In this document: positions 32,686-40,073 of the stretch, in pieces
How the letters are laid out: each line of letters begins with the position of its first letter
Position numbering within the stretch: the first letter of the stretch is position 1
DNA from: 13-2-20CM-68-14 sp046733295
Lineage (GTDB): Bacteria; Actinomycetota; Thermoleophilia; Gaiellales; Gaiellaceae
NCBI GenBank assembly: GCA_046733295.1
Contig: JBKPOY010000031.1
Location: forward strand, 99,298-163,297
DNA: 64,000 nt
Reading direction: 5' to 3'
Notes under the pieces: generated by a model
Seen by the model: the letters and a program-made list of their open reading frames with translations, nothing else
Told to the model about the DNA's origin: nothing
Databases searched by the model: none
Program-made: the position numbers and the translations under genes

Positions 32686-33954
32686 TTGAACCTCAAGTTT
32701 CTCGAACCGCTGAAAATCCGCGACTTCTCCGTCTTCTGGACGGGGCAGACGGTCTCGCTGCTCGGCGACGGTGTCTTCCTGGTCGCGATCGCGTGGCAGG
32801 TGTACGAGCTGTGGAACGTCCCGACAGCGCTGTCGATCGTCGGCGCGATCGAGACGGCGCCGCTCGTGCTTCTCGTCGCCTTCGGCGGCGTCGTCACCGA
32901 TCGTGTCGAACGGCGCTGGGTGCTGGCGTGGTCCGCAGTCCTCCGCGGTGCGTGCGTCGGCGCGATCGGGCTGCTCGGCGTGCTCGGGGTCCTCCAGCTC
33001 TGGCAGATCTTCGTGATCGTCGCCTTCTACGGCGCCGGGATGGCGTTCCAGGGCCCGGCTGCCGGAGCGATCGTCCCCGACCTCGTGCCCGACGAGCTGC
33101 TCGTCCAGGCCAACTCGCTCTCGCAGCTGATCCGTCCGATCGCGATGACGCTGATCGGCCCCGCGCTCGGCGGCCTCCTCGTCCACGTTGCCGGGGCGCC
33201 GACGGCGTTCCTCGCCGACGCGGCCTCGTACGCGTTCGCGGTTCTGATGCTGATGCGCCTGCACCCGCGGGAGGCGGCCCTGCAGCGTGAGGAGCCAGGC
33301 TCCGTCCTCGGCGACATCAAGGAGGCCTGGCAGTTCGTGCGCTCGCACGTCTGGCTCTGGGGCACGCTCGTCTGGGCGACGATCGCCGTCTTCCTCGTCT
33401 ACGCGCCGTTCGAGGTGCTCGTGCCGTACGTGGTCAAGAACGAGCTGCACGGGAATGCCGGCGACCTGGGGCTCGTGTTCGCGTCCGGCGGCGCCGGTGC
33501 GGTCCTCCTCGCGCTCGTGGTCGGCCAGCGCGGGCTGCCGCGGCGCCACATCACGGCGATGTACGTCGCATGGGCCATCGGCTCGGGGGCGCTGGCACTC
33601 TACGCGGTCGCCGGCGAGACGTGGCAGGCGATGCTGATCGCTGCCCTGGCGGAGGGTGCCTGGACCGCCGGCAGCATCGTGTGGGTGACGATGCTGCAGC
33701 GCCTCGTGCCACGTGCGTTGCTCGGACGGGTGAAGAGCCTCGACTGGCTCCTGTCGATCGGGCTGGGGCCGCTCTCGTTCGCCCTCTGCGGTCCTGCGGC
33801 GGCCTGGCTGGGGGTGAACACCGTGCTCATCGGGGCCGGCGCCGGAGCACTCGTCCTGACCGCGGGCTTCTATCTCATGCCCGGCATGCGCGATACCGAG
33901 CGCGACGGCCACGAGCGGAGAGTCGTGCTGGGAAGCGCCCCCGACTCGGTGTAG
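32686..33954 (+). CDS. MFS exporter, MFS_3/EntS-like
   Basis: Twelve-helix major facilitator of the drug/siderophore-exporter type; substrate unknown. The 422-residue protein has RDFSVFWTGQTVSLLGDGVF, the family's opening, then VVTDRVERRWVLAWSA (motif A equivalent), GAGMAFQGPAAGAIVPDLVP and RPIAMTLIGPALGGLL, typical of MFS_3. The likely start is a TTG giving LNLKFLEPLKIRDF. The 175 bases before it hold nothing I can identify. Its stop lies inside the leader of the second glnA, so it may be followed by conditional termination. Confidence 0.87.
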   Translation: MNLKFLEPLKIRDFSVFWTGQTVSLLGDGVFLVAIAWQVYELWNVPTALSIVGAIETAPLVLLVAFGGVVTDRVERRWVLAWSAVLRGACVGAIGLLGVLGVLQLWQIFVIVAFYGAGMAFQGPAAGAIVPDLVPDELLVQANSLSQLIRPIAMTLIGPALGGLLVHVAGAPTAFLADAASYAFAVLMLMRLHPREAALQREEPGSVLGDIKEAWQFVRSHVWLWGTLVWATIAVFLVYAPFEVLVPYVVKNELHGNAGDLGLVFASGGAGAVLLALVVGQRGLPRRHITAMYVAWAIGSGALALYAVAGETWQAMLIAALAEGAWTAGSIVWVTMLQRLVPRALLGRVKSLDWLLSIGLGPLSFALCGPAAAWLGVNTVLIGAGAGALVLTAGFYLMPGMRDTERDGHERRVVLGSAPDSV

Positions 33955-34018
33955 ACTCAGCGGCGTCTGTAGGCGACGGAGCCTCAGGCGCCGCGGGGCG
34001 CCTGGGGCTTTCGTGTTT
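33953..34018 (+). promoter_or_regulatory. Leader of second glnA: hairpins and terminator-like stem similar to the first glnA leader
   Basis: AGAC-(8-base loop)-GTCT (33953-33968) is followed after two bases by AGGC-GACGGA-GCCT (33971-33984, six-base loop with G at position 4). Then comes a 12-bp stem, GCCTCAGGCGCC / GGCGCCTGGGGC, with GCGG loop (33981-34008) and a T-rich stretch. As in the other leader, the second hairpin's 3' arm overlaps the terminator's 5' arm. GGCGACGGAGCCTCAGG here aligns with GGCAATGAGGCCTCAGG there (4 differences in 17). Only 12 bases separate the T-rich end from AAGGAGG. The first hairpin is weaker than in the other leader. Confidence 0.5.
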
Positions 34019-34032
34019 TCAAGGAGGTTTCC

Positions 34033-35397
34033 ATGGCGCAGGTCGAGAGCAGGGCACGGGCGACGAGCGATCCGGATGCACGGCGCGAAGCCCTCAAGCA
34101 GATGCGGGACGAGGAGGTCGACTTCGTCCTCCTCTGGTTCACGGACATCGAGGGGCACCTGAAGAGCTTCGCGGTGACGCCGAGCGAGGTCGAGGAGGCA
34201 CTGGACGACGGGATGGGCTTCGACGGCTCGTCGATCACCGGCTTCAACGCGATCGAGGAGTCGGACATGGTCGCGATCCCGGATCCGAACACGTACCGCC
34301 TGATGCCCCGGGCCGACGGCGATCACAGGGTCGCTCGGATGATCTGCGACATCGTCACGCCCGACGGGAAGCCGTACGAAGGCGACCCGCGCTACGTCCT
34401 GCGCCGCGCGCTCGAGCGGATGAGCTCGATGGGGTTCGACACCTTCAACGTGGGCCCCGAGCTCGAGTACTTCCTGTTCGAGGACGACAAGGGCACCGTG
34501 ACGCTGGACGAGGGCGGCTACTTTGCGATGACGACGATGGACGCCGCCTCGGGGATCCGCCAGGAGACGGTCCATGCTCTCGAGGCGATGGGGATCCCCA
34601 TCGAGTACGTGCACCACGAGGTGGGGCCGTCGCAGCACGAGATCGACATGCGCTTCGCGCCTGCGCTCGAGATGGCCGACCACACGGTCACGTACCGGCT
34701 GATCGTCAAGGAGATCGCGAAGAAGTCCGGCTACCACGCCACCTTCATGCCGAAGCCGATCTTCGGCGAGAACGGCTCGGGCATGCACACCCACATGTCG
34801 CTGTTCACGGACGGCCGCAACCAGTTCTTCGACGAAGGCGACCAGTGGCACCTCTCTGAGACCGGGAAGGCCTTCATCGCGGGCCAGCTCCGCCACGCGC
34901 GCGAAATTGCCGCCGTGTTCGCGCAGTGGATCAACTCCTACAAGCGGCTCGTTCCCGGCTACGAGGCACCGGTCTACGTCGCCTGGTCGCAGCGCAATCG
35001 GTCGGCGCTGATCAGGATTCCGCTCTACAAGCCGGGCTCCGAGCAGGCGACCCGGGCCGAGATCCGCTGCCCCGACCCGGCCTGCAATCCGTACCTGACC
35101 TTCGCCGCGCTGCTCCACGCCGGTCTGGAGGGAATCGAGCAGGGCTACGAGCTGGCGGACCCGATGGAGACGAACCTCTACCACCTGACTCCCGAGCAGC
35201 GGCGCGAGCGCGGAATCGTCTCGCTCCCGGAAACGCTCGGCGAGGCGGTCGACGAGCTCGCCCAGTCGGAGGTCGCGCGCAAGGCGCTCGGCCCGCACAT
35301 CTTCGACCGCTACGTCGAGCTGAAGCGAAAGGAGTGGGACGAGTACCGCGTCCAGCTCACGGGCTGGGAGCTGGAGCGATATCTGGCGGTCCTCTAG
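34033..35397 (+). CDS. glnA: Glutamine synthetase type I (second copy)
   Basis: Second GSI, 454 residues, closer in length and layout to GSI-alpha or actinobacterial GlnA2-4 types. Motifs: GMGFDGSSITGF, VGPELEYFLFE, VHHEVGPSQHEIDMRF, FMPKPIFGENGSGMHTHMS, KRLVPGYEAPVYVAWSQRNRSALIRIP and TNLYHLTPEQRRERG. It keeps a Tyr at the adenylylation position (NLYHL), though the surrounding sequence is not the classical NLYDLPPEE. Some paralogues of this kind act on polyamines, so its role in glutamine synthesis proper is not certain, although the ammonia/glutamate pocket blocks look normal. Strong AAGGAGG ribosome site. Confidence 0.92.
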   Translation: MAQVESRARATSDPDARREALKQMRDEEVDFVLLWFTDIEGHLKSFAVTPSEVEEALDDGMGFDGSSITGFNAIEESDMVAIPDPNTYRLMPRADGDHRVARMICDIVTPDGKPYEGDPRYVLRRALERMSSMGFDTFNVGPELEYFLFEDDKGTVTLDEGGYFAMTTMDAASGIRQETVHALEAMGIPIEYVHHEVGPSQHEIDMRFAPALEMADHTVTYRLIVKEIAKKSGYHATFMPKPIFGENGSGMHTHMSLFTDGRNQFFDEGDQWHLSETGKAFIAGQLRHAREIAAVFAQWINSYKRLVPGYEAPVYVAWSQRNRSALIRIPLYKPGSEQATRAEIRCPDPACNPYLTFAALLHAGLEGIEQGYELADPMETNLYHLTPEQRRERGIVSLPETLGEAVDELAQSEVARKALGPHIFDRYVELKRKEWDEYRVQLTGWELERYLAVL

Positions 35398-35466
35398 TTT
35401 CGAGCGCGCGAAAAAGGCAAGATTGAACCTGCTTCGCCGCTGCGGCTGGCGAAGCCAACTGACGGC

Positions 35467-35507
35467 CGATCGCGAGGTGCCGAGGATTCGCACCTCGCGG
35501 TCGTTTT
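35467..35507. terminator. Terminator between convergent genes
   Basis: CGATCGCGAGGTGC and GCACCTCGCGGTCG form a 14-bp stem (one G-U pair) followed by TTTT. A second, smaller inverted repeat (CTTCGCC / GGCGAAG) lies about 20 bases upstream. They separate the second glnA from the converging lipoprotein pseudogene. Confidence 0.8.
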
Positions 35508-35512
35508 GGAGC

Positions 35513-36623
35513 TCAGGAATGCCTGAAGGCGATGTCGTAAGGCGCCTGTGGCGGCCCGCTCTCCGCCCTGGGCACGAAGCGCAGGAAGTAGCTCCCGGGC
35601 GGAAGGCCCAAGGGCCGGCGCCAGCGTTTTCGCATCGCCCTCGCGAAGTGAACCGATCCCAACCAGCGTGAGACCGGTCGTAGACAATGTCCGGTCTCGG
35701 CCCAACGTGCGTAGTCGCATTTCCTGCCGAGCCCAACCCTGACGCGGCCCTTTCCGCTCAGCGCAAGCACCAGGTCGACGCTCTTCAGGGGCTGCTTCCA
35801 CGCCTCCATGCCGGCAACGTCGAAGTCCACACCTGGCGCGAGCTCGATCCCGACCAGCACGCGAGAGCCCGAACGTACGACGAGCGAGCCCGAGGCGCGG
35901 TTGGCGCGGGGGCTCCAGGCCGGGAGCGTCCGGGCAGTGCCTGTGTCGAGCGCCGCGACGCCGAGACGCCGCTTCCCGCGGACGCCGTCGAACATGCCTG
36001 CGACGTAGACGCGGCCGCCGGCCGGCGCCAGCGCACCCACGTTCGCCCCAGCGTAGATGCCGGTCGTGAGCGAGAGGCGCGGGCGCCAGCCTGGGAGCAG
36101 CCGCCCCGAATCGGGATGGAGGGCAGCCAGGGCGCTCGGGAGGGCGACGTAGACCGCGCCGGGGCCTGCGATTGCAAACGTCGACCGCACCGAGGTGAAG
36201 TCGCTCGTGACGGTTCAGGCGGGCGAAATCGCCCGCGACGTAGACGCGTTGGTCGATGCGGGCGAGCGAGGTCACCGAGACCCCGTTGCCGTTGGCCTCG
36301 GGATGCCACTTCGGATCGAGGCTTCCGTCGGCACGGATGTGTGCGAGCCGCTTGCGCAGGTGGCCGTCGACACGGATGAAGCCGCCGCCGATGAACCAGC
36401 CGCCGTCTTCGTCCGGGACGGCGGCGCGGATCCGGTTGTTGACTCGGAAGGCCGAGAGCGCCTTTCCGCTGTCGGCATCGAGAACGACGCCGAAGTCGTT
36501 TCGCTCGCCGCTCAACCGCTGCAGCTTGGCGAGCGATTCGGAGTGCACGACGGTGCTCCCGCGGTCGTTGCAGCCGGCCGCCGCGACAGCGAGAAGACCC
36601 AGTAGCACTACGCGCGCCCGCAC
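35513..36623 (-). pseudogene. Frameshifted lipoprotein with beta-propeller-like repeats
   Basis: Two adjoining frames make one protein. The N-terminal frame starts MRARVVLLGLLAVAAAGC, a lipoprotein signal with lipobox AAGC. It continues through repeat units such as FGVVLDADSGKALSAFRV, GGWFIGGGFIRVDGHLRKRLAHI and VYVAGDFARLNRHERL, the pattern of delta-60/propeller proteins. From about 36.19 kb the sense continues in another frame (AGPGAVYVALPSALAALHPDSGRL..., YVAGMFDGVRGKRRLGVAALDTGTARTLPAW) and ends RFVPRAESGPPQAPYDIAF. One extra base (or two missing) between about 36160 and 36225 explains the break. It may be a real pseudogene or a sequencing error; intact, it would be about 370 residues. 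Confidence 0.72.
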
Positions 36624-36672
36624 GAAGCGAGTTACGCGCGCGGCCCGGGCTAGCGTCCCGGCTTGCGTCCGG

Positions 36673-36927
36673 CTAGAGGAAGCTCGTCAGGGACTCGCGC
36701 TCGACGCTCAGGCCGATCACCCCGGTCGAGTCGTCGATCTCGTCGATCGCCCCGGCCGGGACGACACGGCGCCGACGGGCGAAGAATCTGGAACGCACCG
36801 CGAGCGCATCCGGCACGTCGGGAGCGGTGCCGTACATCGGGCACTCCACCCGGCCGACCACCCGGCCGTCGCGGTCGGCGACGAGGAATCCGTTCAACCA
36901 TCTGAGGTCGGTAGCGGCGACGGCCAC
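36673..36927 (-). CDS. Small PRC-barrel-like protein
   Basis: 84 residues, cytosolic, function unknown. LRWLNGFLVADRDGRVVGRVECP and the later VPAGAIDEID with SVERESL resemble the beta-barrel PRC fold found in RimM and in small stand-alone proteins. A TTG three codons upstream is an alternative start; both have a purine-rich site before them. It stands alone between the lipoprotein pseudogene and two small membrane proteins, on the same strand. Confidence 0.55.
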   Translation of the reverse strand: MAVAATDLRWLNGFLVADRDGRVVGRVECPMYGTAPDVPDALAVRSRFFARRRRVVPAGAIDEIDDSTGVIGLSVERESLTSFL

Positions 36928-36984
36928 GGCGCCCAACCTATCCCCGTCCTTTAAAGGGAAACTGTGACCGCTGTAATTGTTTTG

Positions 36985-37431
36985 TTAACTGCCGGGCTTC
37001 GCACTCATCGCGAACCAGGCGATTCCGAGCGCGACGATGTAGACGGTCGCCAGCCACGGGACGACCGCCGCGAGGCGGGATTCCCGGCGCCTCGCGCCGA
37101 GCCAGGCCAGGATCAGCATCACGAGCACGAGAATCGCGCCGGGCTCCGTGACGATGAACCCGACGTCGACCCAGCCCGGTGTGTCATCCGGGTACTCCTT
37201 GTCGGCGATCCAGCCGGCGGCGATCCGCATGAGGAGGAACGACGGCACCAGGACGAAAAGGCCGATCCGGAAGGCGAGGCGCCGCAGCCAGAGCGCTCGC
37301 TCGGAGTCACTACGTGCGCCTGCGAAGCCGACGATCGCCACGGTCACGGTCGCGCCGAACGTCAATGTGGCCCCGAGCACGTGAAGGAAGAGCGGCAGAT
37401 CCCACGAGTCGGGGCGCGCCAAGGCCAGCAT
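36985..37431 (-). CDS. Four-helix membrane protein, DUF2269-like (copy 2)
   Basis: 148 residues with four hydrophobic segments. LFLHVLGATLTFGATVTVAIVGF at the N terminus and RIGLFVLVPSFLLMRIAAGWI resemble the DUF2269/predicted-integral-membrane families; the first-helix His is typical. Function unknown. Its ATG overlaps the stop of the preceding related gene by one base (TGATG), so the pair is probably a tandem-duplicated, co-translated unit that forms a hetero-oligomer (inference). Confidence 0.65.
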   Translation of the reverse strand: MLALARPDSWDLPLFLHVLGATLTFGATVTVAIVGFAGARSDSERALWLRRLAFRIGLFVLVPSFLLMRIAAGWIADKEYPDDTPGWVDVGFIVTEPGAILVLVMLILAWLGARRRESRLAAVVPWLATVYIVALGIAWFAMSAKPGS

Positions 37432-37907
37432 CAGGCGCCCGGCTTCCAGACCATGATCGCGAGCACCGCGAACGCCATCAGGCCGCTGCCGTAGCTGATC
37501 GCCAGCGCCTTCGGATCGACGAGGCGCGCGCGGAGCTCAGGGCTTGTCGTGTCGCCCTCCCGGGCGAGCCGCTGCGCGAGCTCACCCGTCTGGCGCTGGT
37601 ACCTGCCGTCGATATTGCCGAGTGCGCTCGCGAGCACCCACAGGACGATCGCGAGGATGATCCACGTCTCGCCGTAGCCGTAACCAGCCTCGTGGACGAG
37701 CCACAGGCCGATCACGAGCGTCAGGAGCAGGCCGAGCCCGATCAGCGGCAAGGCGAACCGAATCAGCCCGTAGAGGGTCGCCACCTCACTGGGCCGCCTT
37801 TCCTTTCCGATCGCCGCGAGATTGAGGATTCCCGCGACCACGATGCCGCCGATCAGGAAAAACGCGCCCGTGACGTGGAAGAACACGAGCCAGTCGTAGA
37901 GGCTCAC
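37431..37907 (-). CDS. Four-helix membrane protein, DUF2269-like (copy 1)
   Basis: 158 residues: SLYDWLVFFHVTGAFFLIGGIV with a first-helix His, then LIRFALPLIGLGLLLTLVIGLWL, ETWIILAIVLWVLASALG and a last helix. Layout and helix 1 match the downstream neighbour (FHVTGAFFLIGG versus LHVLGATLTFGA). The GTG start chosen fits the beginning of the hydrophobic domain; the much longer open frame on this strand is shadow of the histidine kinase gene. It diverges from that kinase gene with a 39-base gap. Confidence 0.68.
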   Translation of the reverse strand: MSLYDWLVFFHVTGAFFLIGGIVVAGILNLAAIGKERRPSEVATLYGLIRFALPLIGLGLLLTLVIGLWLVHEAGYGYGETWIILAIVLWVLASALGNIDGRYQRQTGELAQRLAREGDTTSPELRARLVDPKALAISYGSGLMAFAVLAIMVWKPGA

Positions 37908-37946
37908 GGGACGCAACCCTAAACGAGGCGCTCCTACAATCGCTCC

Positions 37947-39353
37947 ATGGACGCCACCGCGCGGCACCTCCGCCTGCTGACCGAGACGATCGCGGCGGTC
38001 AATTCGACTCTCGACCTCGAGGAGGTTCTCGCGCTCGTCGCGAGCAACGTCGCCGAAGCGCTCGAGGCGGATGCGTGCTTCGTCTACCTCTTCGACGAGC
38101 GCAGCGGCGAGCTCGTTCTCCGCGCGACCCACGGGACACGGGTCGAGGAGATGACGCGCCGCCCGAGGATGCGTCCCGGCGAGGGGATCACGGGGAGCGC
38201 CGCGGCCGAGCGGGCGCCGATCATGATCGCGGCCCAGGCCCACCTCGACGAGCGCTTCAAGGGCTTCGCGAACCTGCCCGAGGACGAGTACGAGTCGATC
38301 CTGGCCGTGCCCATCCTTACCCGCGACAAGCTCGCCGGCGCGCTCAACGTGCGCACGCGCGCGCCGCGGGAGTTCAGCCCGGCCGAAATCGATTTGCTCG
38401 TCGCCATCGCGGGGCAGGTCGCGCAGACGATCGAGCACGCGAAGCTCTACGCCGAGGCCCAGCGCCGGGTCGGCGAGCTCGAGGCGCTGGCGCGGATCTC
38501 GGAGGCCGTCTCCGAGTCGCTCTACCTCGAGGAGTCGCTCGAGGCGATCGTCAAGGCGACGATGGACGCGGTCGGCGCGAGCGGCGCGGCGCTCGTGCTC
38601 GAGGACGGCGGTATCGCGCGTCCCGAAGGCCGCGCCGGCGCCTTCGCCGTCCGGATCCCCCTGCGGTGGAAAGGCCGCCAGATCGGCGAGCTCGTCTGCG
38701 ACCGCGACGCCGACTTCACCGCGGACGAGCGCGCCCTGCTCACCTCGATCGCCCACCATGCAGCGGTTGCGCTCGAGCACGGCCGAGCGGTGATGCGCGG
38801 GGTGCTCGCCCAGGAGATCCACCACCGCGTCAAGAACAACCTGCAGACGGTCGCGTCCCTCCTGCGCCTCCAGGCGCGCTCCGGGGACGGGATCGACCCG
38901 CGCAAGGCGCTCGACGACTCGGTCAACCGGATCCTCGCGATCGCGGCGGTGCACGAGGTCCTGACGGAGCAGCGTGACGAGGACGTCGACCTCGGCGACC
39001 TGCTCGAGCGGCTGCGCGCGATGCTGGTCCAGGGGCTCGGAGGCGGCAAGCACGTCGAGGCGCAGCTCGCGCCGATCCCTCTCGCCGGGAACCGCGCCAC
39101 CGCACTTGCTCTCGTCTTCAGCGAGCTGCTCCAGAACGCGCTCGAGCACGGCGGCGAGACGGTGCGGATCGAGCTCGCTGCGCGCAACGGCAACGCGGTG
39201 CTGTCGATCGCGGACGACGGAGGAGTCGACGACGACGCCGGTAGCGGCACGGGCCTCTCGATCGTGCGGGCGCTCGTGCGCGACGAGCTGCAGGGAACGT
39301 TCGAGCTGCGCAGCGACGGCGGCACGCGCGCCGAGGTGGTCTTCCCGGCGTGA
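37947..39353 (+). CDS. pdtaS: GAF-domain histidine kinase, PdtaS-like
   Basis: Soluble sensor kinase of the HisKA_2 type, 468 residues. A first GAF domain (about 15-170) and a second, partly degenerate GAF (about 180-285) precede EIHHRVKNNLQ (290-300), in which the phospho-accepting His and the HHRVKNN pattern define HisKA_2. The ATPase part has ELLQNALEHG (N box) and GTGLSIV (G box). No membrane helix, so it senses a cytosolic ligand. Its partner is the ANTAR regulator gene 129 bases downstream. Mycobacterial PdtaS has GAF-PAS rather than GAF-GAF, a difference in the sensor half. Confidence 0.85.
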   Translation: MDATARHLRLLTETIAAVNSTLDLEEVLALVASNVAEALEADACFVYLFDERSGELVLRATHGTRVEEMTRRPRMRPGEGITGSAAAERAPIMIAAQAHLDERFKGFANLPEDEYESILAVPILTRDKLAGALNVRTRAPREFSPAEIDLLVAIAGQVAQTIEHAKLYAEAQRRVGELEALARISEAVSESLYLEESLEAIVKATMDAVGASGAALVLEDGGIARPEGRAGAFAVRIPLRWKGRQIGELVCDRDADFTADERALLTSIAHHAAVALEHGRAVMRGVLAQEIHHRVKNNLQTVASLLRLQARSGDGIDPRKALDDSVNRILAIAAVHEVLTEQRDEDVDLGDLLERLRAMLVQGLGGGKHVEAQLAPIPLAGNRATALALVFSELLQNALEHGGETVRIELAARNGNAVLSIADDGGVDDDAGSGTGLSIVRALVRDELQGTFELRSDGGTRAEVVFPA

Positions 39354-39482
39354 GCCCCTACGGGCCCTCGCCTTCCTGAGGTTCCACGCGCGCGCGGCAC
39401 GCGGGCGCCCCGATCCCCGCCCACCGACCGTCAGGCTATTCGGGAAACCACACCGTGTCTGTTCCAGAACGGCGCCGAATCC

Positions 39483-40070
39483 GTGACACTCCCCGGCGTG
39501 CGGATCCTGGTCGCCGAAGACGAGACGCTGATCAGGCTCGACCTCGTCGAGATGCTCGCCCGCGCCGGGCTCGACGTCTGCGCCGAGGCGCGCGACGGCG
39601 ACGAGGCCGTGGCGCTCGCCCGCGAGCACGAGCCCGACCTCGCGATCATGGACGTGAAGATGCCTGGTCTCGACGGCATCGAGGCCGCACGCCGGATCCT
39701 GAACGAGCGACCGATCCCGATCGTGATGCTCACCGCCTACGGGCAGGAGGAGCTCGTCCACCGTGCGGTCGAGGCCGGGGTCTTCGGCTACCTGGTCAAA
39801 CCCTTCCGGGAACAGGACCTGCTGCCGGCAATCGCGGCCGCGCGCGCACGGCACCGCGAGTTGGTCGCGCTGCGCGACGAGGCGGAGTCGCTCGCGGAGG
39901 CCCTCGCCGCTCGCAAGACGATCGAGCGCGCCAAGGGCCTGCTGATGGAGAAGGAAGGGCTTTCCGAGCCGGACGCCTTCGCGCGGCTGCGGAAGGCTTC
40001 GCAGGTGTCGGGAAGGCCTTTGCGGGTCGTCGCCGAGGCCGTCGTCGCGACGCTGGGCGAACCCAGCTAG
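39483..40070 (+). CDS. pdtaR: ANTAR-domain response regulator, PdtaR-like
   Basis: RNA-binding antitermination regulator, 195 residues. The receiver domain has DETLIRLDL acidic pocket, phospho-acceptor D57 in IMDVKMPGLDG, T84 and K106 in YLVKPF. A coiled coil (about 115-140) leads to the ANTAR domain (about 140-190) with KTIERAKGLLMEKEGLSEPDAFARLRKASQ, the family's three-helix signature. ANTAR proteins bind paired six-base-loop RNA hairpins and block termination. The two glnA leaders 4-8 kb away are candidates. GTG start; the gene ends 3 bases before the converging ABC-F gene. Confidence 0.88.
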   Translation: MTLPGVRILVAEDETLIRLDLVEMLARAGLDVCAEARDGDEAVALAREHEPDLAIMDVKMPGLDGIEAARRILNERPIPIVMLTAYGQEELVHRAVEAGVFGYLVKPFREQDLLPAIAAARARHRELVALRDEAESLAEALAARKTIERAKGLLMEKEGLSEPDAFARLRKASQVSGRPLRVVAEAVVATLGEPS

Positions 40071-40073
40071 ATC

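Noticed and set aside
31999..35736. A 1245-codon open frame on the minus strand
   Set aside because: It runs antisense through the MFS and second glnA genes; its composition (Arg/Asp/His-rich, low complexity) is that of a GC-rich shadow frame and it matches no family.
35513..36190. A separate 225-residue gene starting at a GTG
   Set aside because: It is the in-frame continuation of the lipoprotein's repeats after a frameshift and lacks a ribosome site, so it is treated as part of the pseudogene.
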